Shown here piece by piece: positions 7,945 to 15,445 of a stretch of DNA of 31,255 nt. Location: NCBI GenBank assembly GCA_004551865.1, contig SFPR01000032.1:1-31255 (forward strand). Direction: 5' to 3'. The first letter of the stretch is position 1, and each line of letters begins with the position of its first letter. The position numbers and the translations under genes were made by a program. The DNA comes from Bacteroidales bacterium. Its GTDB lineage: Bacteria > Bacteroidota > Bacteroidia > Bacteroidales > P3. The notes under the pieces are model-generated. The model was not told the DNA's origin. It ran no database searches and saw only the letters and a program-made list of their open reading frames with translations.

Positions 7945-8438
7945 CACAGAGCGAACAACTGCAAGACAAGATATTGCAAAAAGACAACTTGGAACAAAGG
8001 CTCTCTCTTTGGAGAAAAGCAAATCAAAAGATAGTGTTCACAAACGGCTGTTTCGATTTGTTACACTTGGGACACGTCGATTATCTTGCAAAAGCAAAGG
8101 ACCTTGGCGACCGATTGATTGTCGGCATTAACAGCGACAGTTCGGTAAGGCGGCTCAAAGGTTCTCACAGACCCCTTCAGGACGAAAACAGTCGTCTTCA
8201 CATCATTGCAGCTTTGGCATCTGTCGATGCCGTTATCTTATTTGACGAAGATACTCCCTACGAACTGATAAAGAAAGTGCAACCCGACATTCTTGTAAAG
8301 GGAGCTGACTACAAGCCGCAAGACATTGTAGGCTATGATATAGTCTCTTTGAAAGGAGGAGAGGTCAAAACGATAGAGTTCGTTGAGGGATATTCCACAA
8401 CTGCAATAGAGAACCGAATAATCGCAAGCCGAAAGTAG
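7941..8438 (+). CDS. rfaE2: D-glycero-beta-D-manno-heptose-1-phosphate adenylyltransferase (RfaE domain II type)
   Basis: This enzyme activates heptose-1-phosphate with ATP to ADP-heptose for the lipopolysaccharide core. The 165-residue protein is a cytidylyltransferase-fold enzyme with TNGCFDLLHLGHVDYL at 34-49 (HLGH at 42-45), VGINSDSSVRRLKG, DILVKGADY and the C-terminal GYSTTAIENRII, which matches the ISTSxI-type signature. The kinase domain fused to it in E. coli HldE is absent, so a separate HldA would be needed. The ATG at 7941 overlaps the upstream stop; a longer open frame extends upstream but only through the preceding gene. Confidence 0.92.
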   Translation: MTQSEQLQDKILQKDNLEQRLSLWRKANQKIVFTNGCFDLLHLGHVDYLAKAKDLGDRLIVGINSDSSVRRLKGSHRPLQDENSRLHIIAALASVDAVILFDEDTPYELIKKVQPDILVKGADYKPQDIVGYDIVSLKGGEVKTIEFVEGYSTTAIENRIIASRK

Positions 8439-8522
8439 AATTTCAAATCGCTGCATTGCTTTTTTTGAGCATGGGAGTTATATTCTCTTGCAATAAAACG
8501 TCTTTTTTGAAGTTTATAAAAT

Positions 8523-10073
8523 ATGATTAAACGACTGATTGACGAATATTCAGATGCTCTCATATTGGCTCTTGCCGCCGTGGGATTGGTTTTTTCTCAC
8601 GCTCTGATGTCGTTTTCTTTGGTGTTTATGTTGCTAAGAGTGCTGTTTTGCAATCACCAAAGGCTCAAAACTGCTCCCAAGACACTTCTTGCCGTAATGC
8701 TTTCTTTCTTTGCTTTGATGATTGTGGGTTGTCTGTGGAGCAAAGACCTCGAAGAGGCTTTGAGACAGTTGAACAAAAATCTTCCATTTCTCATAGTACC
8801 GCTTTATTTCTTCACCATTCCGCCTTTTGACAAGAAAAAAACTCAATATATCGCAGCTTTGTTTGTTTTGTCTGTGGTTGCAGGAAGCCTGATTGGCTTG
8901 GTGAGGCTGTTTTTCTTCGACTATGCAGACATTCGCATCGCTTTGAATTTTTCTTCTCACATAAGGTTTGCTCTTTTTGTGTGTTTAATTATAGGATTTG
9001 CTTGTATCTATTTGTTACAAAAAGCTAATACCCTTTCCAAACGCAGATTGATTGCCACTATTGGTCTGATTGTGTATCTGACCGGCTATCTTGTTGCATC
9101 AAGTTCACTTACCGGTGTTGTGATACTGCTTGTTCTTTTTGTTCCCGTTAGTTTGTGGCACTGTAGGAAGAAGACTTCACACAAGGTCTTTACCATTTAT
9201 GCTTTGCTTGTGGCAGCAGGGGTATGTACTCTGGCTTGGTATGTGGTCGATTGTGCAAGAGACTATTTCGTTCCCAAACAAGAGAAAGTTGAAAACGGAT
9301 TTATCGAAAACGGATACTATTGTTACTCCGACAATACTGACGAAATGCAACAACAAAAGGCTCAAATGGAAAAAGGATTGGAGAAATACCTCTCAATTAG
9401 TGCCGACAGCTTGTTTCAAGACGGCGAATACAGATATTCCTACACAGATATAGCCTGCCGATACTTCAATTCCAAGGGACTTAGTCGCACTTTGGAGAGT
9501 TGGAACAAGCTCTCCAAAGAAGATTTGGCAAACATACAAAAAGGCATTCCCAATTATGTCTATGCTTGCGGCAATCCACTCAAAGTAAGGCTCTACAAAA
9601 CATTTTTTGAGTTCGAGTCATACCGAAAATGGGGCAAAATCAAAGGTTCTTCACTCATTCAAAAGACAGAATTGTGGCAAAAGACCGCAATGATATGCCA
9701 AAAGGATTGTAATTGGTTGCATGGCGTGGGAACAGGAGGACTGAAAGGCGAACTAAACAGAGAGCTTGTCAAACATTCTTCACCCCTTTCGGACAGCAAT
9801 TTGATGACCCACAATCAGTTTTTGTCGGTTTATGCTTCTTGGGGGCTTATCGGACTTGCGGTTTTCGGCATTTGGTTGCTGTATCCTGCCTTTGCAACAA
9901 ATCTGAACAAGAGTGCCTATTATCTTTGGTTCTTTGGCGTTATTGCAATCTCGATGTTGAGTGAAGATACCTTGGATAACCAGCAGGGAATTATGCTTTT
10001 CAGTATAGTGAACACCTTTTTAATCTGCCACAAGGCAGAAAGAGATAAAAAAGCCGTACCTTTGCAGCGATAA
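8523..10073 (+). CDS. O-antigen ligase family (Wzy_C/WaaL-like) membrane protein
   Basis: The 516-residue polytopic protein has many hydrophobic segments in residues 10-240, a large extracytoplasmic loop (about 245-425) rich in charged and Tyr residues, and a final membrane block. The Wzy_C signature is visible: GVGTGGLKGEL followed by THNQFLSVYASWGLIGLAVF, which carries the usual H-N-x-F and small-residue pattern. It probably transfers a polysaccharide to lipid A-core or acts as a polymerase; WaaL and Wzy cannot be separated by sequence. The loop is longer than in typical WaaL. The neighbouring rfaE2 supports an LPS role. The last bases overlap a promoter-like box for the next gene. Confidence 0.82.
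   Translation: MIKRLIDEYSDALILALAAVGLVFSHALMSFSLVFMLLRVLFCNHQRLKTAPKTLLAVMLSFFALMIVGCLWSKDLEEALRQLNKNLPFLIVPLYFFTIPPFDKKKTQYIAALFVLSVVAGSLIGLVRLFFFDYADIRIALNFSSHIRFALFVCLIIGFACIYLLQKANTLSKRRLIATIGLIVYLTGYLVASSSLTGVVILLVLFVPVSLWHCRKKTSHKVFTIYALLVAAGVCTLAWYVVDCARDYFVPKQEKVENGFIENGYYCYSDNTDEMQQQKAQMEKGLEKYLSISADSLFQDGEYRYSYTDIACRYFNSKGLSRTLESWNKLSKEDLANIQKGIPNYVYACGNPLKVRLYKTFFEFESYRKWGKIKGSSLIQKTELWQKTAMICQKDCNWLHGVGTGGLKGELNRELVKHSSPLSDSNLMTHNQFLSVYASWGLIGLAVFGIWLLYPAFATNLNKSAYYLWFFGVIAISMLSEDTLDNQQGIMLFSIVNTFLICHKAERDKKAVPLQR
10057..10064 (+). promoter_or_regulatory. Candidate -7 element upstream of the FtsX-type permease gene
   Basis: TACCTTTG followed by CA sits inside the last codons of the ligase gene, only 15 bp before the GTG at 10080. 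If active, it would give an almost leaderless transcript. No -33 box is evident. Confidence 0.3.
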
Positions 10074-10079
10074 CCCATT

Positions 10080-11228
10080 GTGAGGATTGCAACTCTCAGC
10101 ATAGCCCTTTCGATTGCCGTAATGATAGTTTCTGTTGCTGTATTGGGAGGTTTCAAAAAGCAAATCAGAGAAAAAATCACAGGATTTACTTCCCACATTC
10201 ACATCAGTCCGTTTTCGTTGAATAACTCTTCACAAGCCGACACCTTTTCGCTCACCGAAGAAGAGAAAAAAGCCATTCTTTCATGCAAGGGGGTAAAAAG
10301 CCTCAGCCCTTACATAATGCAGGCAGGCGTTGTCAAGAGCGACGAGGGTTTTCACGGCATTGTAATCAAGGGCGTGGAGAAAGACTTTGACACATCTTTC
10401 TTCAAGCAAAACCTTTGCAGCGGTCGCCTGCCCGACTTTTCTAATCACTCTTCCAACGAAGCGTTAATCTCCAAGACTTTGGCAAACAAACTTAACATAA
10501 AGACCGACGACAAACTCAAAGTCTATTTCTACATCGACATGAGCTACAGAGTGCGTCCGTTCAAGGTGGTTGGAATTTACGAAACAGGACTTGGAGACTA
10601 CGACAACAAGTTTGTAATTTCCAATGCGGGCGTTTTTCAAAAACTCTATGGGATTTCCTCCGACCAATACAGCGGATATGAAATCTGTTTGGACGATTTC
10701 TCACTTTTGCAAACCGCTTCAACAGAGATTTACAACGCCTTGCCGCAAGACAAGACCATTTCGACAATTGAAGAACTCGAACCGGGATTGTTTTCGTGGC
10801 TCGGATTGTTGGATACCAACGTCATACTCATAATAATCGTAATGACACTCGTTACAATCATCACAGCCTCCTCCACACTTCTGATAATGGTTTTTGAACA
10901 AAGCAGCTTTATCGGACTGCTCAAAAGTTTCGGAACAAAGACTGCAAGCATTGTCAAAATATATCTTTACAAGGCTGCCTACATTGTTTGCAAGGCAATG
11001 ATTATAGGCAATGTGGTTGCAGTGGGAGTTGTCTCTATTCAAAGCAAATATCATCTCATCAAACTAAATCAGGAAGATTATTATTTGGATAGTGTTCCCA
11101 TGGAGTTGAACATGGCAAACATTTTGGCGGTAAACCTTGCAGTTGTGGTGATTTCAATGACCGCTCTGCTTATCCCTGCACGCTCGATAGGGAAAGTCTC
11201 TCCCGTTGTAAACATTCGTAAAGACTGA
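10080..11228 (+). CDS. ABC transporter permease, FtsX/LolC-LolE-like
   Basis: The 382-residue protein has one N-terminal membrane segment (about residues 4-25), a periplasmic domain of about 220 residues, and three C-terminal membrane segments (about 250-275, 300-330 and 350-375) ending in PARSIGKVSPVVNIRKD. This is the FtsX/MacB permease layout, closest to lipoprotein-releasing LolC/LolE types. A cognate ATPase is not in the window. The start is a GTG six bases after the ligase stop, in the same frame. Bacteroidetes relatives usually carry about 25 more residues (a FIAxR-type cytoplasmic N-terminus) before the RIATLSIALS segment, so the gene may be slightly shortened. A terminator follows. 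Confidence 0.82.
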   Translation: MRIATLSIALSIAVMIVSVAVLGGFKKQIREKITGFTSHIHISPFSLNNSSQADTFSLTEEEKKAILSCKGVKSLSPYIMQAGVVKSDEGFHGIVIKGVEKDFDTSFFKQNLCSGRLPDFSNHSSNEALISKTLANKLNIKTDDKLKVYFYIDMSYRVRPFKVVGIYETGLGDYDNKFVISNAGVFQKLYGISSDQYSGYEICLDDFSLLQTASTEIYNALPQDKTISTIEELEPGLFSWLGLLDTNVILIIIVMTLVTIITASSTLLIMVFEQSSFIGLLKSFGTKTASIVKIYLYKAAYIVCKAMIIGNVVAVGVVSIQSKYHLIKLNQEDYYLDSVPMELNMANILAVNLAVVVISMTALLIPARSIGKVSPVVNIRKD

Positions 11229-11294
11229 GCGACAAAACATTTGTTTTAATCTTTACGATTGTAAAAATCAAAACAAGTAATTGATAAAAACAAA

Positions 11295-11325
11295 AAAGCG
11301 GAACTGCATTTGCAAGTTCCGCTTT
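11295..11325. terminator. Bidirectional terminator between the FtsX-type permease gene and glyA
   Basis: An 11-bp inverted repeat, AAAGCGGAACT (11295-11305) and AGTTCCGCTTT (11315-11325), has GCA/TGC inside the loop and A- or T-rich flanks. It sits between convergent genes. Confidence 0.8.
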
Positions 11326-11349
11326 GGTATTTGGTCTTATGAAAATTTC

Positions 11350-12630
11350 CTACCAAGCAAACAATGGTCTGTTTTCCATCATTGCATTTACTTTCTTGCG
11401 AGTTTCTTCTATCAATGCCTCGTTGTTTACGTCCGAAAGAACTGCATCAATCATTTCGACTATTGTTTCCATTTCGTCTTCTTTCAAACCTCTTGTTGTA
11501 ATGGCTGGAGTACCTATACGAATACCTGAAGTTTGGAAGGCAGAACGTGTGTCGAAAGGCACCATGTTTTTGTTGATTGTAATATCTGCCTTAACCAATG
11601 TGTTTTCTGCAACCTTACCTGTAAGTTCAGGGAACTTGGTTCTAAGGTCTATCAACATCAAGTGGTTGTCTGTACCGCCCGATATTACTTTGTATCCTCT
11701 CTTTACAAATGCTGCTGCCATGGCTGAGGCATTCTTTCTTACTTGTTTGATATATCTTGCATAGTCATCAGACAATGCTTCGCCAAATGCAACTGCCTTT
11801 GCTGCAATCACGTGTTCCAACGGACCACCTTGGCAGCCGGGGAATACTGCAGAGTCCAAAACGGCACTCATCATCTTAATTTCTCCCTTTGGAGTCTTCT
11901 TGCCCATTGGGTTAGGGAAGTCTTTGCCCATCAAAATCATACCGCCTCTTGGTCCGCGAAGGGTTTTGTGAGTTGTGGTGGTAACTATGTGGCAGTATTC
12001 TACCGCATTGTTCAACTCTCCCTTGGCAATAAGACCTGCAGGGTGCGAAATATCTCCCATAAGTATCGCTCCGATTTCGTCAGCCAAAGCTCTCATTCTC
12101 TTCCAGTCGAAATCTCTCGAATATGCACTCGCTCCGCCGATGATAAGTTTAGGTTTGTGTTCTCTTGCCACCTTTTCCATCATCTCATAGTCGATAGTAC
12201 CTGTCTCTTCCTTCACTGCGTAAGAAACTTGCTTGAAGTAAGTTCCCGAAATGTTCACAGGAGAACCGTGAGAAAGGTGTCCGCCATGGTTCAAGTCCAA
12301 TCCCATGAATGTATCTCCCGGATTGAGACAAGCAAAGAACACAGCCATGTTGGCTTGTGCGCCGGAGTGAGGCTGAACGTTTGCCCAGCAAGCACCAAAG
12401 AGTTGTTTAGCTCTGTCGATTGCGAGTTGCTCGGATTGATCGACTATTTGGCAACCGCCATAGTATCTCTTTCCGGGATAGCCTTCTGCATATTTGTTCG
12501 TCATTACGCTACCCATTGCCTCCATCACTTGATCTGAAACAAAGTTCTCGGAAGCAATCAACTCAATACCTTTTGTTTGTCTTTCTCTTTCCTTTTGTAT
12601 AAGGTCAAAGATTTGCGTATCTCTTGTCAT
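11350..12630 (-). CDS. glyA: Serine hydroxymethyltransferase
   Basis: This PLP enzyme interconverts serine and glycine while loading one-carbon units on tetrahydrofolate. The 426-residue length is normal. Family marks are ELIASENF at 23-30, NKYAEGYPGKRYYGG at 45-59, GDISHPAGL at 192-200 with the PLP-contacting Asp193, and TTTTHKTLRGPRGG at 217-230 with the Schiff-base Lys222. The C-terminal SGIRIGTPAITTRG is also present. It converges on the permease gene and diverges from mutS2. It shares folate metabolism with folP upstream, but the genes are not linked. Confidence 0.97.
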   Translation of the reverse strand: MTRDTQIFDLIQKERERQTKGIELIASENFVSDQVMEAMGSVMTNKYAEGYPGKRYYGGCQIVDQSEQLAIDRAKQLFGACWANVQPHSGAQANMAVFFACLNPGDTFMGLDLNHGGHLSHGSPVNISGTYFKQVSYAVKEETGTIDYEMMEKVAREHKPKLIIGGASAYSRDFDWKRMRALADEIGAILMGDISHPAGLIAKGELNNAVEYCHIVTTTTHKTLRGPRGGMILMGKDFPNPMGKKTPKGEIKMMSAVLDSAVFPGCQGGPLEHVIAAKAVAFGEALSDDYARYIKQVRKNASAMAAAFVKRGYKVISGGTDNHLMLIDLRTKFPELTGKVAENTLVKADITINKNMVPFDTRSAFQTSGIRIGTPAITTRGLKEDEMETIVEMIDAVLSDVNNEALIEETRKKVNAMMENRPLFAW

Positions 12631-12667
12631 AACTTCAATAATTTGTTGGTTTTTCTAAATCAAAGTG

Positions 12668-12675
12668 CAAAGGTA
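12668..12675 (-). promoter_or_regulatory. Candidate -7 promoter element for glyA
   Basis: On the minus strand the sequence is TACCTTTG followed by CAC, 37 bp before the glyA ATG. No TTTG lies at the optimal -33 distance. Confidence 0.5.
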
Positions 12676-12736
12676 TGAAATTATTTCGGTTTATTTTCGA
12701 CATTGCGACAAATATATCTTTTTTGTGTGTTTTCCA

Positions 12737-12811
12737 AAACGCCGTTTCAGCAAAATAAAACGCCGTTTTGTCGCAGTGAAACGGCGTTTTGGCACGATAA
12801 AACGGCGTTTT
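12737..12811. repeat. Cluster of four AAACGCCGTTT-type repeats in the glyA-mutS2 divergent region
   Basis: Two copies read AAACGCCGTTT (12737-12747 and 12757-12769), followed by two in the opposite orientation, AAACGGCGTTTT (12779-12790 and 12799-12811). The outer pair and the inner pair can each form a hairpin, so the cluster is a nested inverted repeat. The segment 12740-12765 matches the segment starting at 18314 with two differences. The cluster lies between the glyA and mutS2 promoter-like boxes. The rest of the 303-bp gap (12631-12933) holds only those boxes and AT-rich sequence; the open frame through it encodes just KRRF repeats and is not a gene. Confidence 0.85.
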
Positions 12812-12867
12812 GGCAAACTATTCATTATCAATAAGAAACCAAACTCACATTTTCCTACTTTCAAAGG

Positions 12868-12896
12868 CTGTTTTTACAACATTTTTTGTACCTTTG
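12868..12896 (+). promoter_or_regulatory. Candidate mutS2 promoter
   Basis: TACCTTTG at 12889-12896, followed by C, is preceded at 18 bp by CTG (12868-12870), one mismatch from the TTG -33 core. It lies 37 bp before the mutS2 ATG. Confidence 0.5.
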
Positions 12897-12933
12897 CCAC
12901 TTGATTTTTGGGGCTTTTGTCCGAGTAAAAGAA

Positions 12934-15381
12934 ATGGAACACGACAACAAAATAAAACAAAAGTTGGCTTTCGAGCAGATTGTTCAATCTGTGGTCAAAA
13001 GGTGTCTTTCGCCTGCGGGAGAGAGACTTGCCAATGCCATGAGTTTTTCGAGCGACATCAAGACCGTGGAACATGAAATAGGATTGACTGATGAATTTTT
13101 GTCGATTTTGTTGTCTGCAAAGGCGTTTCCCTGCGAAGATTTCTTCGACATGAGCGGCGAATTGAAGCGTCTGAAACTCAAAGGAACCTTTATTTCTCTC
13201 GAAAATCTTGTACAACTCAATCGAAGCCTCAAAACGATTTGTTCGTGCGTCGAATTTTTTGAGCATGACGAACAAAATGCCTATCCTCTTCTCAAAGAAA
13301 TATGTTCTCAGGTCTTTGTAGATGATCAAATTATCAAAAGCAGCAACCGCCTTCTTGCAAGCGACGGCACAATGGCTGACAATGCCTCCGAAACTCTCTT
13401 TTCGATACGACAAAACAAACATCGGGCAGAATTTGAGGCAGGAAAACGATTGCGAAAGCTGCTCGAAGTTTCCAAAAAAGAAGGTTGGACACCTCCGGAA
13501 GCCGAGCTGACAATAAGAGACGGAAGAGGTGTCATTCCAATTGCTTCTTCCAACAAGCGGAGACTGCAAGGCTTTGTGGTAGATGAGTCTTCGAGCGGAC
13601 AGACTTCATTCATCGAGCCTGCCGAAGTGGTCGAACTGCACAACCGTTTGAGAGAACTCGAATTTGAAGAAAAGAGAGAAATTGTCCGCATACTCACAGA
13701 GTTCACCGACTTTGTGCGTCCATACATTCCCACGCTTTTGGGTGCATACGATTTTCTCGCAAGGATAGATTTTTTGAGGGCAAAGGCAAAATATGCTCTC
13801 TCAATAAATGCGGGGAAACCCGTTTTGAGACAAGACGAAGGCTTTGTGTGGTATGAAGCACGCCACCCTCTGTTGGAAGAAAGCCTCAAACGCCACGGCA
13901 AAAGCATAGTTCCCTTAAAAATAGAGCTGAGCGACAAGAAACGAATTTTGATAATATCAGGTCCGAATGCAGGCGGCAAGTCGGTATGTCTGAAAACAGT
14001 CGGACTTTTGCAATATATGTTGCAGTGCGGTCTGCTTGTACCTGCAAAACAAACGAGTGAATTTTGCATTTTTGAGCGAATATTCATCGACATTGGCGAC
14101 CAGCAGAGCATAGAAAGCGATTTGAGTACATATAGTTCGCACCTTATGTCGATGAAGCACCTTTGTGAGCTTGCCAACCGGCGAACTCTCTTTCTGATTG
14201 ACGAATGCGGAAGCGGAACAGACCCAAATGTGGGAGGTGCAATAGCCGAAGCGGTTTTGGAACACCTCAACTCCAAGCAGGCATTCGGTATTGTAACAAC
14301 CCACTACTCCAATTTGAAACTGCTGAGCGAGAGATGCGACACGATAAGCAACGCTGCAATGTTGTTTGACACCAAGGCACTCCGACCATTGTACAAACTA
14401 TCAATCGGAACGGCAGGAAGCAGCTTTGCTTTTGAGATTGCACGCACCATAGGTCTGCCCGACAAGATAATAAAGTCGGCAGAAGAAAAGGTCGGCAGCG
14501 GATTTGTCGATTTTGAACAAAGCTTGCAATCGATGGCTGTCGAAAAAATGGAGATTAGAAATAAGCAATCGCAGTTGCAACTGACCGACGAACTGCTCGA
14601 CAACTTGGTTAGGGAATATCAAGACAAAATCAGAGACATCTCAAACCGAGAGAAGCAAATCATTTTGGAGGCAAAGCGACAGGCAAACGAAATACTCAAA
14701 AGTGCCAACAAGCAAATCGAGCAGACAATACACCAAATAAAGACCTCGAAGGCAGACAAACAGACAACAATGTCTGCAAGAAAAGACATTCAACGCTCGA
14801 TAGAAACTCAAAGCATGGCTGTCAAACAGTTGGAAAGCGAGGTAAGGCAAGAGCAAACCCTTCCCGAAAACACCAAGACCCACATTCCCTTTGACCCCTC
14901 GCCGATTGAAGAGGGCGACATCGTCCTTGTGAGCGGACAAAACAGCTATGCCACGGTACAAAAACTAAAAAGAAACAAGGCAGAAGTCATTTGCGGACAG
15001 ATAAATATGACCTTGCCGCTCTCACATCTGAAAAAGGTAAACAAAACAAGCTATCTGAGACAACAAAAGACAGCTTCGGCATCTCGAAAGCCCTCTTTCG
15101 GAGGTTTGATGGACAAGGTGAACGATTTGAGAGCCAAGTTTGAATACCGATTGGACCTAAGGGGCAGCCGAGCCGACGAAGCCTTGGCTCAACTTGCCAA
15201 ATATATCGACACAGCACGCCTTTTGGGCGAAAGCGAAGTGTCGGTTCTTCACGGCAAAGGGGACGGCATTTTGAAAACCGTGCTTAGGGATTATCTGAAA
15301 ACCAATCCCGAAGTGGAGAGTTTCAGAGCCGAAAGAGTAGAATTTGGAGGTGAAGGGATTACAATCATAAAACTAAAATAG
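12934..15381 (+). CDS. mutS2: MutS2 family ATPase/endonuclease (RqcU-like)
   Basis: The 815-residue protein lacks the mismatch-recognition domain of MutS1. It has the core and clamp helices, then an ABC-type ATPase with Walker A GPNAGGKS at 343-350 and Walker B LFLIDE ending at Asp423-Glu424. A long charged coiled coil (about 500-640), a KOW-like segment with EEGDIVLVSGQNSYATVQ, and a C-terminal Smr domain (about 738-813, LDLRGSR and VLHGKGDGILK) follow. MutS2 suppresses homologous recombination in some bacteria and in Bacillus acts on collided ribosomes. The Smr signature suggests a nuclease-competent tail. I chose the ATG at 12934; an upstream TTG frame runs into the promoter-like box. Confidence 0.95.
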   Translation: MEHDNKIKQKLAFEQIVQSVVKRCLSPAGERLANAMSFSSDIKTVEHEIGLTDEFLSILLSAKAFPCEDFFDMSGELKRLKLKGTFISLENLVQLNRSLKTICSCVEFFEHDEQNAYPLLKEICSQVFVDDQIIKSSNRLLASDGTMADNASETLFSIRQNKHRAEFEAGKRLRKLLEVSKKEGWTPPEAELTIRDGRGVIPIASSNKRRLQGFVVDESSSGQTSFIEPAEVVELHNRLRELEFEEKREIVRILTEFTDFVRPYIPTLLGAYDFLARIDFLRAKAKYALSINAGKPVLRQDEGFVWYEARHPLLEESLKRHGKSIVPLKIELSDKKRILIISGPNAGGKSVCLKTVGLLQYMLQCGLLVPAKQTSEFCIFERIFIDIGDQQSIESDLSTYSSHLMSMKHLCELANRRTLFLIDECGSGTDPNVGGAIAEAVLEHLNSKQAFGIVTTHYSNLKLLSERCDTISNAAMLFDTKALRPLYKLSIGTAGSSFAFEIARTIGLPDKIIKSAEEKVGSGFVDFEQSLQSMAVEKMEIRNKQSQLQLTDELLDNLVREYQDKIRDISNREKQIILEAKRQANEILKSANKQIEQTIHQIKTSKADKQTTMSARKDIQRSIETQSMAVKQLESEVRQEQTLPENTKTHIPFDPSPIEEGDIVLVSGQNSYATVQKLKRNKAEVICGQINMTLPLSHLKKVNKTSYLRQQKTASASRKPSFGGLMDKVNDLRAKFEYRLDLRGSRADEALAQLAKYIDTARLLGESEVSVLHGKGDGILKTVLRDYLKTNPEVESFRAERVEFGGEGITIIKLK

Positions 15382-15445
15382 CAAAAACAAAAGACTAATC
15401 GAAAGTGTCATGATTGATAACAACAAATTTAGAAATTACAGAGTT

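Noticed and set aside
11743..12537. Long plus-strand open frame antisense to glyA
   Set aside because: glyA is clearly coding on the minus strand; the antisense frame has no recognisable features.
12665..12904. Open frame encoding repeated KRRF motifs between glyA and mutS2
   Set aside because: It is only the translation of the intergenic palindromic repeats and the promoter region; no start signal and no homology by eye.
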